This document shows, in pieces, positions 53,631 to 61,734 of a DNA stretch of 64,000 nucleotides. How positions within the stretch are numbered: position 1 is the first letter of the stretch; every line of letters begins with the position of its first letter. Origin of the DNA: Saprospiraceae bacterium. Lineage in GTDB: Bacteria; Bacteroidota; Bacteroidia; Chitinophagales; Saprospiraceae. The position numbers and the translations under genes were made by a program. The stretch covers positions 1,240,001-1,304,000 of the forward strand of contig JADJNF010000001.1 of assembly GCA_016714445.1 (NCBI GenBank). Reading direction: 5' to 3'. The notes below the pieces were generated by a model, which was not told the DNA's origin, ran no database searches, and saw nothing but the letters and a program-made list of their open reading frames with translations.

Positions 53631-54327
53631 AACCAGGGTCCTGATTAAAGAAAATGATACATGGAGCGCCCTTACCTATATATGGAATGATGAACAAACA
53701 GATGCATATCTTTCACTGGCAGGAGACTATAAACAAGTTGGTTGGACAGATGAAGCAGGAAAAAAACATAGTTTAAAATATGCTATACCAGGAATTTTGC
53801 AATGTAAAAGTTGTCACGAATTTAATTTACAAATAGAACCGATAGGTCCGTCAGCGCGACATATGAACAAAACCTATACCTTTAATAATGAAACTGTCAA
53901 TCAACTGGTATATCTGCAAAGTAGAGGAAAAATAAGGAAGTTGCCGGCCATTGATAGTATACCTTCCATTGCGGACTGGTCTAACCATTCCTATAGTCTC
54001 GATGAAAGAAGCAGAGCTTATTTAGATATTAATTGTGCTCATTGTCATAGAAAAGAAGGTCCTGCAAAAAATAGTGGGTTGTATCTCACCGCAGAAGAAC
54101 AAAATCAATCTGTCATAGGAATTCTGAAAAGCCCTGTGGCTGCAGGTAGAGGATCAGGCGGATTAAAATACGATATCGTGCCGCGTGATCCTGATGCATC
54201 CATTGTCATACATCGAATGAGATCATCAGAACCTGGCGTAATGATGCCGGAACTAGGAAGGCGTACCACTCATACGGAAGGAATTGAACTGGTATCTGAA
54301 TGGATTCGAACAATGGAAAAACTATAA
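53596..54327 (+). CDS. SO2930-family diheme c-type cytochrome, C-terminal part (frameshifted)
   Basis: It holds both haem sites: C70-K-S-C73-H74 (ILQCKSCHEFN) and C147-A-H-C150-H151 (INCAHCHRKEG), in the numbering of this part. Other marks are TYIWNDEQTDAYLSLAG, HSLKYAIPGI and MMPELGRRTTHTEGIELVSEW. The true frame enters near IIETRVLIKE (about 53624); residues before it are out of frame. With the N-terminal part it would be about 368 residues. Confidence 0.82.
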   Translation: MLNLKKSYKIIETRVLIKENDTWSALTYIWNDEQTDAYLSLAGDYKQVGWTDEAGKKHSLKYAIPGILQCKSCHEFNLQIEPIGPSARHMNKTYTFNNETVNQLVYLQSRGKIRKLPAIDSIPSIADWSNHSYSLDERSRAYLDINCAHCHRKEGPAKNSGLYLTAEEQNQSVIGILKSPVAAGRGSGGLKYDIVPRDPDASIVIHRMRSSEPGVMMPELGRRTTHTEGIELVSEWIRTMEKL

Positions 54328-54349
54328 CACTTATCAAAAATAGAATGAA

Positions 54350-54622
54350 TTGAAATATTATAAAGAAATACTCATTATCGAAGCTATAGCCTTTTTGGGT
54401 TTATGGATTATAGATGAATATATAGCAACGCTACTTACTTTTATTGCCGTACCTATATTCGGGGGTATATTTATCGTTTCGTTGATCGCTGAAAAGATAG
54501 AAAGGTCTAGAATACAACGCGAATATTTTTACATGATGGCAGGTTTAGCGATTATACCAATAATAATATTCATCGGCATATTTTTATTTAATGGCGGTAC
54601 TAGTTTTGAATGGGGAATGTAA
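54350..54622 (+). CDS. Small three-helix membrane protein
   Basis: A 90-residue protein with a TTG start (54350; the nearby ATG at 54345 runs into a stop at once). It has three helices (EILIIEAIAFLGLWII, ATLLTFIAVPIFGGIFIVSL and MMAGLAIIPIIIFIGIFLF) with a charged loop AEKIERSRIQREY between the second and third. Unknown family; it lies 22 bp after the cytochrome gene and may be co-transcribed. Confidence 0.6.
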   Translation: MKYYKEILIIEAIAFLGLWIIDEYIATLLTFIAVPIFGGIFIVSLIAEKIERSRIQREYFYMMAGLAIIPIIIFIGIFLFNGGTSFEWGM

Positions 54623-54730
54623 TAATGCGATGAAAAGTAATTTTACACGACAAATTCTTTAATATTTAATGGTGTTTTACGCTGATCACTGAAAAAAAGA
54701 GAACTTTATTTTTACTTTAAAAATATAAAT

Positions 54731-56188
54731 ATGAAAGACTTTTCTAAAAAATTGAATTCCTTAACATTTTACCTGACTTTCTTCATACTTGCGGTAAATA
54801 GTAATAAAATTGCTGCCCAGATTTGCAATGTTGATAGATGTATCGATATAACCCAAACTATTGGGCCAACTATCACAGACTCAAATTGTGGTTCTTTCCA
54901 AACATTTAATGCGTCAGGTTGCATGACGGACGCTAATCCCGAACCTGTATTAACGCAATGCGGTGCAAATCAATACCCTACTGTTTGGTTTAAGGTTTTG
55001 GTGGATAATGCAGCTGTACAATTGGGTACTGCAATTTCAGTCGCAGGAAGTTGGAATCCCGTTTGGGCGATTTATGCGGGAAGTTGTGATAGTCTTACTT
55101 TAGTCTATGGTAGTATAAATTCACAATTGCCATGTAGTAACAGCAACCAGAATAATAATGTACATACTGTAGGAGTTTTGCAAAATACTGATACATACTA
55201 TATTGCTGTAAGTGCTATTGGAATCATCGACAACCCCAACTTTACCCTGTCTGTATGGACAACAGCCAATTGTGTGTCTTGTATTGGTGAAGATGGATGT
55301 AATCCATTGGCTATCTGGACTGTTCAATCAAGAAGTAGTGACAGAGAATTAAATGACCCTCAATTCTGTCCGGGTGAAGAAGCAACTATATGTATCAATT
55401 TTCAGTATGATGCAACTCAAACAGGGGTGGATTGGTTTCATGGATTGATACCGGATTTTGGCCCGGGTTGGGATATGACTGCATTCAATCCGGAAGAAGT
55501 TACGATAAATCCGGTAGGTGCAGTCTGGCATGATGAAAAAAATCCATCGTGTGCACCTCGTATTACAGAGCAGATGCCATACCTTTGTACTTACAACGAT
55601 CCGGTAACAGGCGTTCTTAAATTGTGTCATACTGGTTGTCAGGCTTGTCCATGTTCAGGACCACTTCTTGCAGATTCTCCACTGCCGGGCGGTTGGTTTT
55701 GGAGCAAACCTGGTGGTTCCGGCTGCACCAATGATTGTTCTCCTACCTCAAAATATGGTATTGGTATTGCAGTGGTTAATATATATTTCTGTGTACAATT
55801 AAAAGTAAAAGAATTTACCGATTCAAAGAATTGTTCTGATCAAAGAAGTCTTCATTTCAATTTTCAAACCACTTCTGATGGAGTTACAGGGTGCTGGAAT
55901 GACCCCATAGCAGAATGTAAGCTTGATTTTGCACAAATCGGTCCTTACTGGCAAGTAGATTGCTCCATCAGCCCCGCAATTATTGGAAATAATGATGAAA
56001 TATGTGATCAGGGCATCACCCAAATCGAACTCACCAATGCGGATGGCGATACTGGTGTTGTGATTGAAGTTCAAGTCCTGCCAAATTCAAATGTATCCGG
56101 TGAGAATGATCATTATTTTGAAGGAGGTGAGGGAATGATAGCTGACACCCTGATCAATAACTCAGATACCATACAAACTATAATGTAA
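54731..56188 (+). CDS. T9SS type A secreted protein, N-terminal part (frameshifted)
   Basis: 485 residues with a signal peptide (LTFFILAVNSNKIAAQ) and two Cys-rich beta domains. The first (about 32-185) includes NPVWAIYAGSCDSLTLVYGS and NTDTYYIAVSAIG, the style of pre-peptidase-like adhesion modules. The second includes CPGEEATICINFQYDATQTG and a Cys cluster LCHTGCQACPCSG. The frame is lost at the A run 56175-56177 (ACAAAC); in the other frame the protein runs on as NYNVSIEVQSIPGSTYSVTV. Cargo function unknown. Confidence 0.75.
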   Translation: MKDFSKKLNSLTFYLTFFILAVNSNKIAAQICNVDRCIDITQTIGPTITDSNCGSFQTFNASGCMTDANPEPVLTQCGANQYPTVWFKVLVDNAAVQLGTAISVAGSWNPVWAIYAGSCDSLTLVYGSINSQLPCSNSNQNNNVHTVGVLQNTDTYYIAVSAIGIIDNPNFTLSVWTTANCVSCIGEDGCNPLAIWTVQSRSSDRELNDPQFCPGEEATICINFQYDATQTGVDWFHGLIPDFGPGWDMTAFNPEEVTINPVGAVWHDEKNPSCAPRITEQMPYLCTYNDPVTGVLKLCHTGCQACPCSGPLLADSPLPGGWFWSKPGGSGCTNDCSPTSKYGIGIAVVNIYFCVQLKVKEFTDSKNCSDQRSLHFNFQTTSDGVTGCWNDPIAECKLDFAQIGPYWQVDCSISPAIIGNNDEICDQGITQIELTNADGDTGVVIEVQVLPNSNVSGENDHYFEGGEGMIADTLINNSDTIQTIM

Positions 56189-56196
56189 GTATAGAA

Positions 56197-56832
56197 GTGC
56201 AGTCAATACCCGGTTCTACCTATTCGGTCACGGTGTGTGATGATAAAGGTTGTTGTTCAACTGGTGAAACCACATTATCAAAAATCAATAATATTATTGA
56301 AGAAGCAAAACTTTCCTATACACCACCGGCATGTGATAAAAATTCCGTTGATTTGAATATTGAAGGCATCACCATTGACTCATTAAAGGGTATAATTTTC
56401 AGATTGTTGGATTGTGAAGGCAATGTCATTTTACATGACTCAATACCATATGTCATCGAAAGTAATGTTGGTAGTTTTAAAGATGTAAAATACCTGGAAA
56501 AAAATTGTTTTATTCTTGAAACTTCTTTTATGGATTGTATGACATGGAGCGATACATTAGTCATCGAATGTATCAATTCAGTTTATAATCATAAAATCTT
56601 TCCGGTTAGCATCTTACCCAATCCGACAGCAGGAATATTTACTATACAAAATAAAAGTAAAAATGAAATTTCATCCGTAAACCTTACCAATATACTTGGT
56701 GTCAGTTTTCCTTTGCAACGTAATGATGTGAATCAAATAGATATTTCTCTTTTACCGGAAGGTGTATATTTTTTAACTATTGAGTATACTGATTCCAGTC
56801 AATCGGGACACAGAGTAATTAAAATCAGATAA
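56197..56832 (+). CDS. T9SS type A secreted protein, C-terminal part (frameshifted)
   Basis: A continuation in a second frame of the protein starting at 54731. It begins properly near 56178 (NYNVSIEV...); the GTG at 56197 is only the first start-like codon. An Ig-like segment is followed by a type A sorting domain: ILPNPTAGIFTIQNKSKNE, VNLTNILGVSFPLQ and DISLLPEGVYFLTIEYTDSS, ending VIKIR. The joined protein would be about 700 residues. Confidence 0.75.
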   Translation: MQSIPGSTYSVTVCDDKGCCSTGETTLSKINNIIEEAKLSYTPPACDKNSVDLNIEGITIDSLKGIIFRLLDCEGNVILHDSIPYVIESNVGSFKDVKYLEKNCFILETSFMDCMTWSDTLVIECINSVYNHKIFPVSILPNPTAGIFTIQNKSKNEISSVNLTNILGVSFPLQRNDVNQIDISLLPEGVYFLTIEYTDSSQSGHRVIKIR

Positions 56833-57193
56833 ATCTTTCATTTGTTTAAATTTTGGTACGTTGTTCAATTTGTTAGATCTGCCCGCCTATTATTTAGCGG
56901 TCAGGCGGGATTGCCGATTTGAGAATATATCCTTGGGATGTGTCAGATCTTTATAAAGCAAATTAGCCATTCAGTGTTGTACATACCTGCTGCCGATGCC
57001 AGGTGCAAATCGTTTAAGATAATTTCATCAGTATTTTGAATGTTCCTTATGCAATTCCAAATTTATCGGTTGCTCTATTCTTATGTTTGGACCATTCGAC
57101 CATGATTAATCTTCAGAAATGTTTAATAGCAGTGCGACAAGGATAGACGGTTTTTAAACAGCGGTCGCTAAAGACAAGTGCTATTTAAAAAGG
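56833..57193. other. Intergenic region with GC hairpin
   Basis: No gene is seen. CCCGCCT (56882-56888) pairs with AGGCGGG about 14 nt further on (hairpin near 56882-56910). The rest is unremarkable. The hairpin lies about 50 bp after the T9SS gene and may end its transcript, although no T-run follows. Confidence 0.4.
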
Positions 57194-57308
57194 GTATCCC
57201 ATTTTTGCACTTTTGTTGGCAAAGATTTAAGCTGTGAAGCATTAAAACATCAAAATAGTTTCTTGAACGTTTCTTTGCTTATAAAACTATTTTACAAAAA
57301 TGGGATAC
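57194..57308. repeat. Nested inverted-repeat element (115 bp)
   Basis: Outer perfect 14-bp arms GTATCCCATTTTTG (57194-57207) and CAAAAATGGGATAC (57295-57308) enclose inner perfect 10-bp arms AAAATAGTTT (57252-57261) and AAACTATTTT (57284-57293). It begins 10 bp beyond the stop of the tryptophan-repeat gene. It may be a MITE-like insertion or a 3' structure. Confidence 0.7.
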
Positions 57309-57317
57309 ATCATTTTT

Positions 57318-57728
57318 TTAGAATTCCATGAGTTCTTTTATCCAACTTTCTCTTCTTCCTTTCCATTTTCCATCCACAGAAGTCCATTTAATATTCGATT
57401 CCAATTCAATGAGTAATTTGGCCACTTGAGCATGTGATGTTGCCTTTTCGCAAGTTTTGACCCAAACATCACGTTTAGTTTTCCATTCATCAGATACAGA
57501 TGCCCATTTCAGATTTGACTCAAATGAGATTAATAGTTCTGCATTTGATTTTGGTTTGTTGTTTGGCTTTACATTAGCCACCCAGGTAGTTCTTTGGGTT
57601 TTCCATGTTGATTCTACCGCATCCCATTTGGTATTGGCTTCTAATTCGAGAATGTATGACGACACATTTTGTGCATAAGCCATGTTAAAAGTTAATACAG
57701 CTGCTAAAGCTAAAAATAATGATTTCAT
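57318..57728 (-). CDS. Small exported protein with three tryptophan repeats
   Basis: A 136-residue protein: signal peptide MKSLFLALAAVLTFNMAYAQ, then three repeats of about 40 residues (24-53, 63-93, 103-133) of the form L-x-x-(F/L)E-x-N-x-KW-x6-W-K-x2-R-x2-W. Each repeat has three Trp spaced seven apart (W35/42/49, W75/82/89, W115/122/129) and several Lys/Arg, so each may form an amphipathic helix with a Trp face. I do not recognise the family. A -7 box lies upstream at 57774-57781. Confidence 0.75.
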   Translation of the reverse strand: MKSLFLALAAVLTFNMAYAQNVSSYILELEANTKWDAVESTWKTQRTTWVANVKPNNKPKSNAELLISFESNLKWASVSDEWKTKRDVWVKTCEKATSHAQVAKLLIELESNIKWTSVDGKWKGRRESWIKELMEF

Positions 57729-57773
57729 TTAAACTGATTTATTGATTAATTGTAAAAAATTCAAGGAGAAAAC

Positions 57774-57781
57774 CAAATGTA
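57774..57781 (-). promoter_or_regulatory. TAnnTTTG -7 element, minus strand
   Basis: TACATTTG on the minus strand, 46 bp before the tryptophan-repeat gene. Confidence 0.45.
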
Positions 57782-57902
57782 ATTACCCAAAGTACCAATT
57801 TGAGCCTTTATTGGGTATAAAAAAAAAGATCATAAGCCAAAGAAGATGATATGGCATCTTATTAATAGCTTTCATTGAAAAAGGTTGTGGTCTTGTAAGA
57901 AA

Positions 57903-57970
57903 TATACTGAAAATAGATTGGTTTGCGAAAATTTCTTTTATCAATTTATCATTTAGAGTAAAGACAAAGT
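57903..57970 (+). repeat. Palindromic repeat family 1, copy D (degenerate)
   Basis: TATACTGAAAATAGATTGGTTTGCGAAAA matches the left half of copies A-C in sections; the right arm is reduced to ATTTAGAGTA. It is a decayed copy in the spacer before the kinase operon. Confidence 0.6.
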
Positions 57971-58238
57971 TTATAAAACTCAATTGCACCTTTACTCGGC
58001 TTGCCCTTAAAGAAATTGATAGACTTTATAAACATATTAAAAAAAAAACAGAATCAAAATGGACGTTTTAAGTATCTATTAATATACCACACAGATGAGC
58101 AAATAACCACTACACTTCGCCGAATTATAAAATCTAATATTTGCAATTCATTAATTTCAGTAATAGTTACTATCTTAAGAATTTTATATTACTTTTACTA
58201 TAAATATGCCAAAGTATTATTTGTTTAAAAATCAATGT
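57971..58238. other. AT-rich spacer between repeat copies D and E
   Basis: No credible gene. A 75-codon open frame (58001-58228) is lysine- and isoleucine-rich by composition only. Flanking repeats of the same family in opposite orientation could mark an old insertion, but no transposase remnant is seen. Confidence 0.4.
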
Positions 58239-58338
58239 TATACCTATGACAATTTTCTTTGAGAAAAATTATGTCTTCACTACACTCAAACGCAGCACAT
58301 GGGTTAAGACATTTTTCACAAACCTATAAATTTTGATG
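58239..58338 (-). repeat. Palindromic repeat family 1, copy E (inverted)
   Basis: Read on the minus strand it matches copy C: TAGGTTTGTGAAAAATG, CATGTGCTGCGTTTGAGTG and GTGAAGACATAATTTTTCTC, followed by AAAGAAAATTGTC. The left arm is degenerate. It is the only copy in minus orientation. Confidence 0.7.
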
Positions 58339-58523
58339 ATAATGTACAATAGTTAACTTAAAAAGAAGATTACAAAAAAAGTCAAAAACAAAATAAACAA
58401 ATATATAAAATACAATAAATCAGTCCACTAAGAAAAGTAAAAAATAATGAAATGCAGCTAAGATCCCAAGTCCCTAAGATTCAAAAAGAAATGTTTATCA
58501 AATGTTTGAAATTATATTCTCTG

Positions 58524-58531
58524 TATTTTTG
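58524..58531 (+). promoter_or_regulatory. TAnnTTTG -7 element of signalling operon
   Basis: TATTTTTG lies 70 bp before the first kinase gene, with TTTG 15 bp further upstream (58505-58508) as a possible -33 element. Confidence 0.5.
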
Positions 58532-58601
58532 TTCCTTCCCGTTAAAATTATACTTATTGGAACAGTCTCCTATATTGAAATTCAAAAAAAAATAATTATA
58601 T

Positions 58602-60518
58602 ATGATATACCACAATAAACTACCACAACTTGCCACATTTTTATTGCTATCTTTAAGTTTTTATAGCATTGCTCAACCCACTCCTTTTGATAAAAAATTT
58701 GTGGATAGCATCACTTTACAACTGCACAAAGACCCGGATGATACTACCAAAGTCAATCATCTGGTTAAACTAGCCTCCATGTATCTGGATTCAAATCCTG
58801 ATGTGACGGTCAGATATGCAGATGAAGGAGCTGCTCTTGCCGAAAAAATTAATTTTCCCATGGGACAGATTGCATGCTTAGGTCAGGCAGCGTTTTCTTT
58901 AGCTATAATTGGCGAATGGGCAAAGGCAACCATCAGAATTAATAAAGCCATTCCGCTTTGTGAAAAATTCCAACCCAAAAGTTTAATTTATATGAACAAC
59001 CTGATGTGTATTAATGCTACCACTCGCGGAGATTTTAAGGGAGGATTGGAATATGCGCTGAAAGCCAAAAATCACCCGGCTTTTGTTTCATTTTCAGAAA
59101 TTGAAAAATGGCCCACATATATGCAGATCGGCAGAATGTATGATTACATCAATCAACTTGACTCTGCTAATTATTATGCACAAATTCTCGATACATTTAC
59201 AAAAAAATATGCTGCTATAATACCTGATTTAGCTAAAAATTGTTATACTCTTTTTGGGAATTTGGCACTGAAACGAAAAGATTATACAGAAGCCATTCAA
59301 TATTACCGGTTGTCGTCTGATTACCTTGGTCTGGCCAACACCTACCATGGATTGAATAAGCCGGACTCGACTATCTTTTATGGAACTTTGAGTTTGGAGA
59401 AAGGAAAATCCCAATCCAATCCCATGCTGGTTCTGCAAGCTTCAAAATTAATGGCAGATGTATTTGCTACCAGTAACCCAAAAGAATCGAATAAATATTG
59501 GGCCATTTATGCTGATGCAAAAGACAATTTTTATGATGCTGATAAGCTCAAACAGGCTGAACTTGTAAATCTGAATGAACAAAAAAATGGATTTGAACTG
59601 CAAAAATTAGAAACAGAAGAAAGAAACAGGCTGATACAATTCATATTCTCTTTTGTCCTTATATTTTTTTCAATCATTTCTATTTTACTGTGGAAAAATA
59701 ACCGTTTTAAACAAAAAGCAAACATCCAACTTACCACCACTTTACATGAGCTAAAATCCACCCAGGCCCAACTCATCCAATCCGAAAAAATGGCATCGTT
59801 GGGAGAACTCACCGCCGGCATCGCTCATGAAATTCAAAACCCGTTAAACTTTGTCAATAATTTCAGTGAGCTTAGCGTAGATTTGGCCAAAGAACTGAAA
59901 GAAGAAGTTGAAAAGCTGGAAATACCTGAAAAAGATAAAGAATATGTCAGTGAAATTATTGGCGATTTAACTCAAAATCAGGAAAAAATCAACCACCATG
60001 GCAAACGAGCCAGCAGCATCGTCAAAGGTATGCTCGAGCACTCCCGCAAAAGCTCGGGCACAAAAGAACCCACCGACATTAACGCCCTAGCCGATGAATA
60101 TTTGCGGCTGGCATATCACGGTCTTCGTGCTAAGGACAAGGATTTTAATGCCACGATGGAAACCCATTTTGATTCTACCCTACCAAAGATCGACATCATC
60201 CCGCAAGACATCGGCAGAGTCCTGCTCAATCTCATTACCAATGCTTTCTATGCTGTCAACGAAAAAAACCTATCAGGTTTGGACATGTACGAGCCAAAAG
60301 TAATCATCACCACTCAGTTAACAACTAATAACCAAGTGCTAATAGCAATCAAAGACAACGGCCACGGCATCCCCGACGCTATCAAAGATAAAATCTTCCA
60401 ACCTTTCTTTACCACCAAACCTACCGGCCAGGGAACAGGATTAGGATTATCCTTGAGCTATGATATTGTGAAGGCGCATGGAGGGATATTAAGGTGGAGA
60501 GTTCGCATTCAACTGTAA
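58602..60518 (+). CDS. TPR sensor histidine kinase 1 (C-terminus frameshifted)
   Basis: A 638-residue inner-membrane kinase as read. It has a signal peptide (FLLLSLSFYSIAQ), TPR-like sensor helices at about 30-310, one transmembrane helix at 345-367 (LIQFIFSFVLIFFSIISILL), a short coiled coil, HisKA with phospho-acceptor H409 (AGIAHEIQNPLNF), N-box NLITNAFYAVNEK, G1 DNGHGIP (usually DNGPGIP) and G2 GQGTGLGLSLSYDIVKAHGG. At 60491-60492 one A is missing: in the other frame the end reads LKVESSHSTVTEK...FIITLPIV, stopping at 60571, which is a normal kinase terminus. The kinase core is almost identical to kinase 2. Confidence 0.88.
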   Translation: MIYHNKLPQLATFLLLSLSFYSIAQPTPFDKKFVDSITLQLHKDPDDTTKVNHLVKLASMYLDSNPDVTVRYADEGAALAEKINFPMGQIACLGQAAFSLAIIGEWAKATIRINKAIPLCEKFQPKSLIYMNNLMCINATTRGDFKGGLEYALKAKNHPAFVSFSEIEKWPTYMQIGRMYDYINQLDSANYYAQILDTFTKKYAAIIPDLAKNCYTLFGNLALKRKDYTEAIQYYRLSSDYLGLANTYHGLNKPDSTIFYGTLSLEKGKSQSNPMLVLQASKLMADVFATSNPKESNKYWAIYADAKDNFYDADKLKQAELVNLNEQKNGFELQKLETEERNRLIQFIFSFVLIFFSIISILLWKNNRFKQKANIQLTTTLHELKSTQAQLIQSEKMASLGELTAGIAHEIQNPLNFVNNFSELSVDLAKELKEEVEKLEIPEKDKEYVSEIIGDLTQNQEKINHHGKRASSIVKGMLEHSRKSSGTKEPTDINALADEYLRLAYHGLRAKDKDFNATMETHFDSTLPKIDIIPQDIGRVLLNLITNAFYAVNEKNLSGLDMYEPKVIITTQLTTNNQVLIAIKDNGHGIPDAIKDKIFQPFFTTKPTGQGTGLGLSLSYDIVKAHGGILRWRVRIQL

Positions 60519-60582
60519 CGGAGAAAGCCCAAATAGGATCAGAATTTATAATAACTTTACCAATAGTTTAAAATAAATCAAA

Positions 60583-61734
60583 ATGAAAGCAAAATCAATT
60601 AAAGGTACAACTTCAGAAGAAATTAAAAAAGCATTGACAGAAAGTAAGGATGACGGTTTTAAACCCACATTGGCAATTGTTTTTATTTCCATCACTAATA
60701 ATCTGGATGCACTGTGCCATATCCTTGATCAGGAAGGTATCCAAATCTTTGGAGCAACAAGTTCAGGTGAATTTATTGATGGTGATATCAGCAATGGGGG
60801 TATTGTGGTTTTATTGATGGATATGAAGCCCTCACACTTCAAAATACTGCTGCAGGATTACCGTGACAAAGATCCTGAAGCGGTAGCCAGAGAGATGTCC
60901 GCAATCGCAAAAGGGCTGTTCAAAAACCCATCGTTTATTGTTTCTGCAAGTATTAATACAAGAGAAGAATCAGAGACATTAGTGGGTGATCCACTTATAA
61001 AATCGATTGAATCGGTGACCGGAAAAGAAGTCATTATTTGGGGAGGACGTGCCGGTGACGATTTTTTGTTTAATGAAACCGTGGTATTCACCAATCATAT
61101 TTCCACTAAAAGAGGTATCATCATGTTGGTACTGGATGGGGATAAAATATTGGTAAGAGGTGAAGCAGCAGCAGGACTTAAGGCTGTTGGAACAGAAAAA
61201 ATTTTAACCAAAGTAAAAGGTAAATGGGTGTATGAAATAGACCATCAACCAGCAGCAGAAATGCTGCTAAAGTACCTTGGACTTAACTTCACAGCGGAAG
61301 AAGCTGAAGCTTTTTACCCAAAGGAAGGCATCATGTTTAGCGTTTCACGTGAGCAAGGAGATCCGGTGATTCGGGGAGTGGGCATGTTTGATTGGAAAGA
61401 GAAGTCTTTTTCTGCTTTAGGCAGCATTAAGGAAGGAGATAAAATACGGCTTTGCCTTCCTCCTGATTTCGAAGTTGTGGATGAGGTACGGGGAAATGCT
61501 GAAAAAATACATCAGAATGAGATTCCTGAACCAGACGCATTACTTATGTTTTCGTGCGTGGGTAGGCTCGGGCAATTTGGTCCGTTGATAAGTGACGAAA
61601 TAGAAGGTGTAAGAAAAGCTTTCAATGTGCCGATGGCAGGTTTTTTTACCTATGGTGAATTTGGCAGGACAAAAAATGGCAATAATGAACTTCATACAAG
61701 CACCTGTTGCTGGGTGGCTCTAAAAGAAAAATAG
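60583..61734 (+). CDS. FIST N/C domain sensory protein
   Basis: A 383-residue soluble protein with FIST_N (about 20-215; IQIFGATSSGEFIDGDISNG, VIIWGGRAGDDFLFNETVVF) and FIST_C (about 225-365; AAEMLLKYLGLNFTAEEAEA, LLMFSCVGRLGQFGPLISDE, PMAGFFTYGEFGRTKNGNNE, HTSTCCWVAL). FIST domains are predicted small-ligand sensors coupled to signal transduction. It lies between two histidine kinase genes; its stop codon directly abuts the start of kinase 2, so it probably acts as the input for that soluble kinase. Confidence 0.9.
   Translation: MKAKSIKGTTSEEIKKALTESKDDGFKPTLAIVFISITNNLDALCHILDQEGIQIFGATSSGEFIDGDISNGGIVVLLMDMKPSHFKILLQDYRDKDPEAVAREMSAIAKGLFKNPSFIVSASINTREESETLVGDPLIKSIESVTGKEVIIWGGRAGDDFLFNETVVFTNHISTKRGIIMLVLDGDKILVRGEAAAGLKAVGTEKILTKVKGKWVYEIDHQPAAEMLLKYLGLNFTAEEAEAFYPKEGIMFSVSREQGDPVIRGVGMFDWKEKSFSALGSIKEGDKIRLCLPPDFEVVDEVRGNAEKIHQNEIPEPDALLMFSCVGRLGQFGPLISDEIEGVRKAFNVPMAGFFTYGEFGRTKNGNNELHTSTCCWVALKEK

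Noticed and set aside
58001..58228. 75-codon plus-strand frame between repeat copies D and E
   Set aside because: Composition-driven Ile/Lys/Tyr-rich sequence in an AT-rich spacer, without promoter or family.
57903..58338. Repeat copies D and E as terminal inverted repeats of a transposon
   Set aside because: The copies belong to a family found singly elsewhere, the enclosed 270 bp has no transposase remnant, and no target duplication was recognised.
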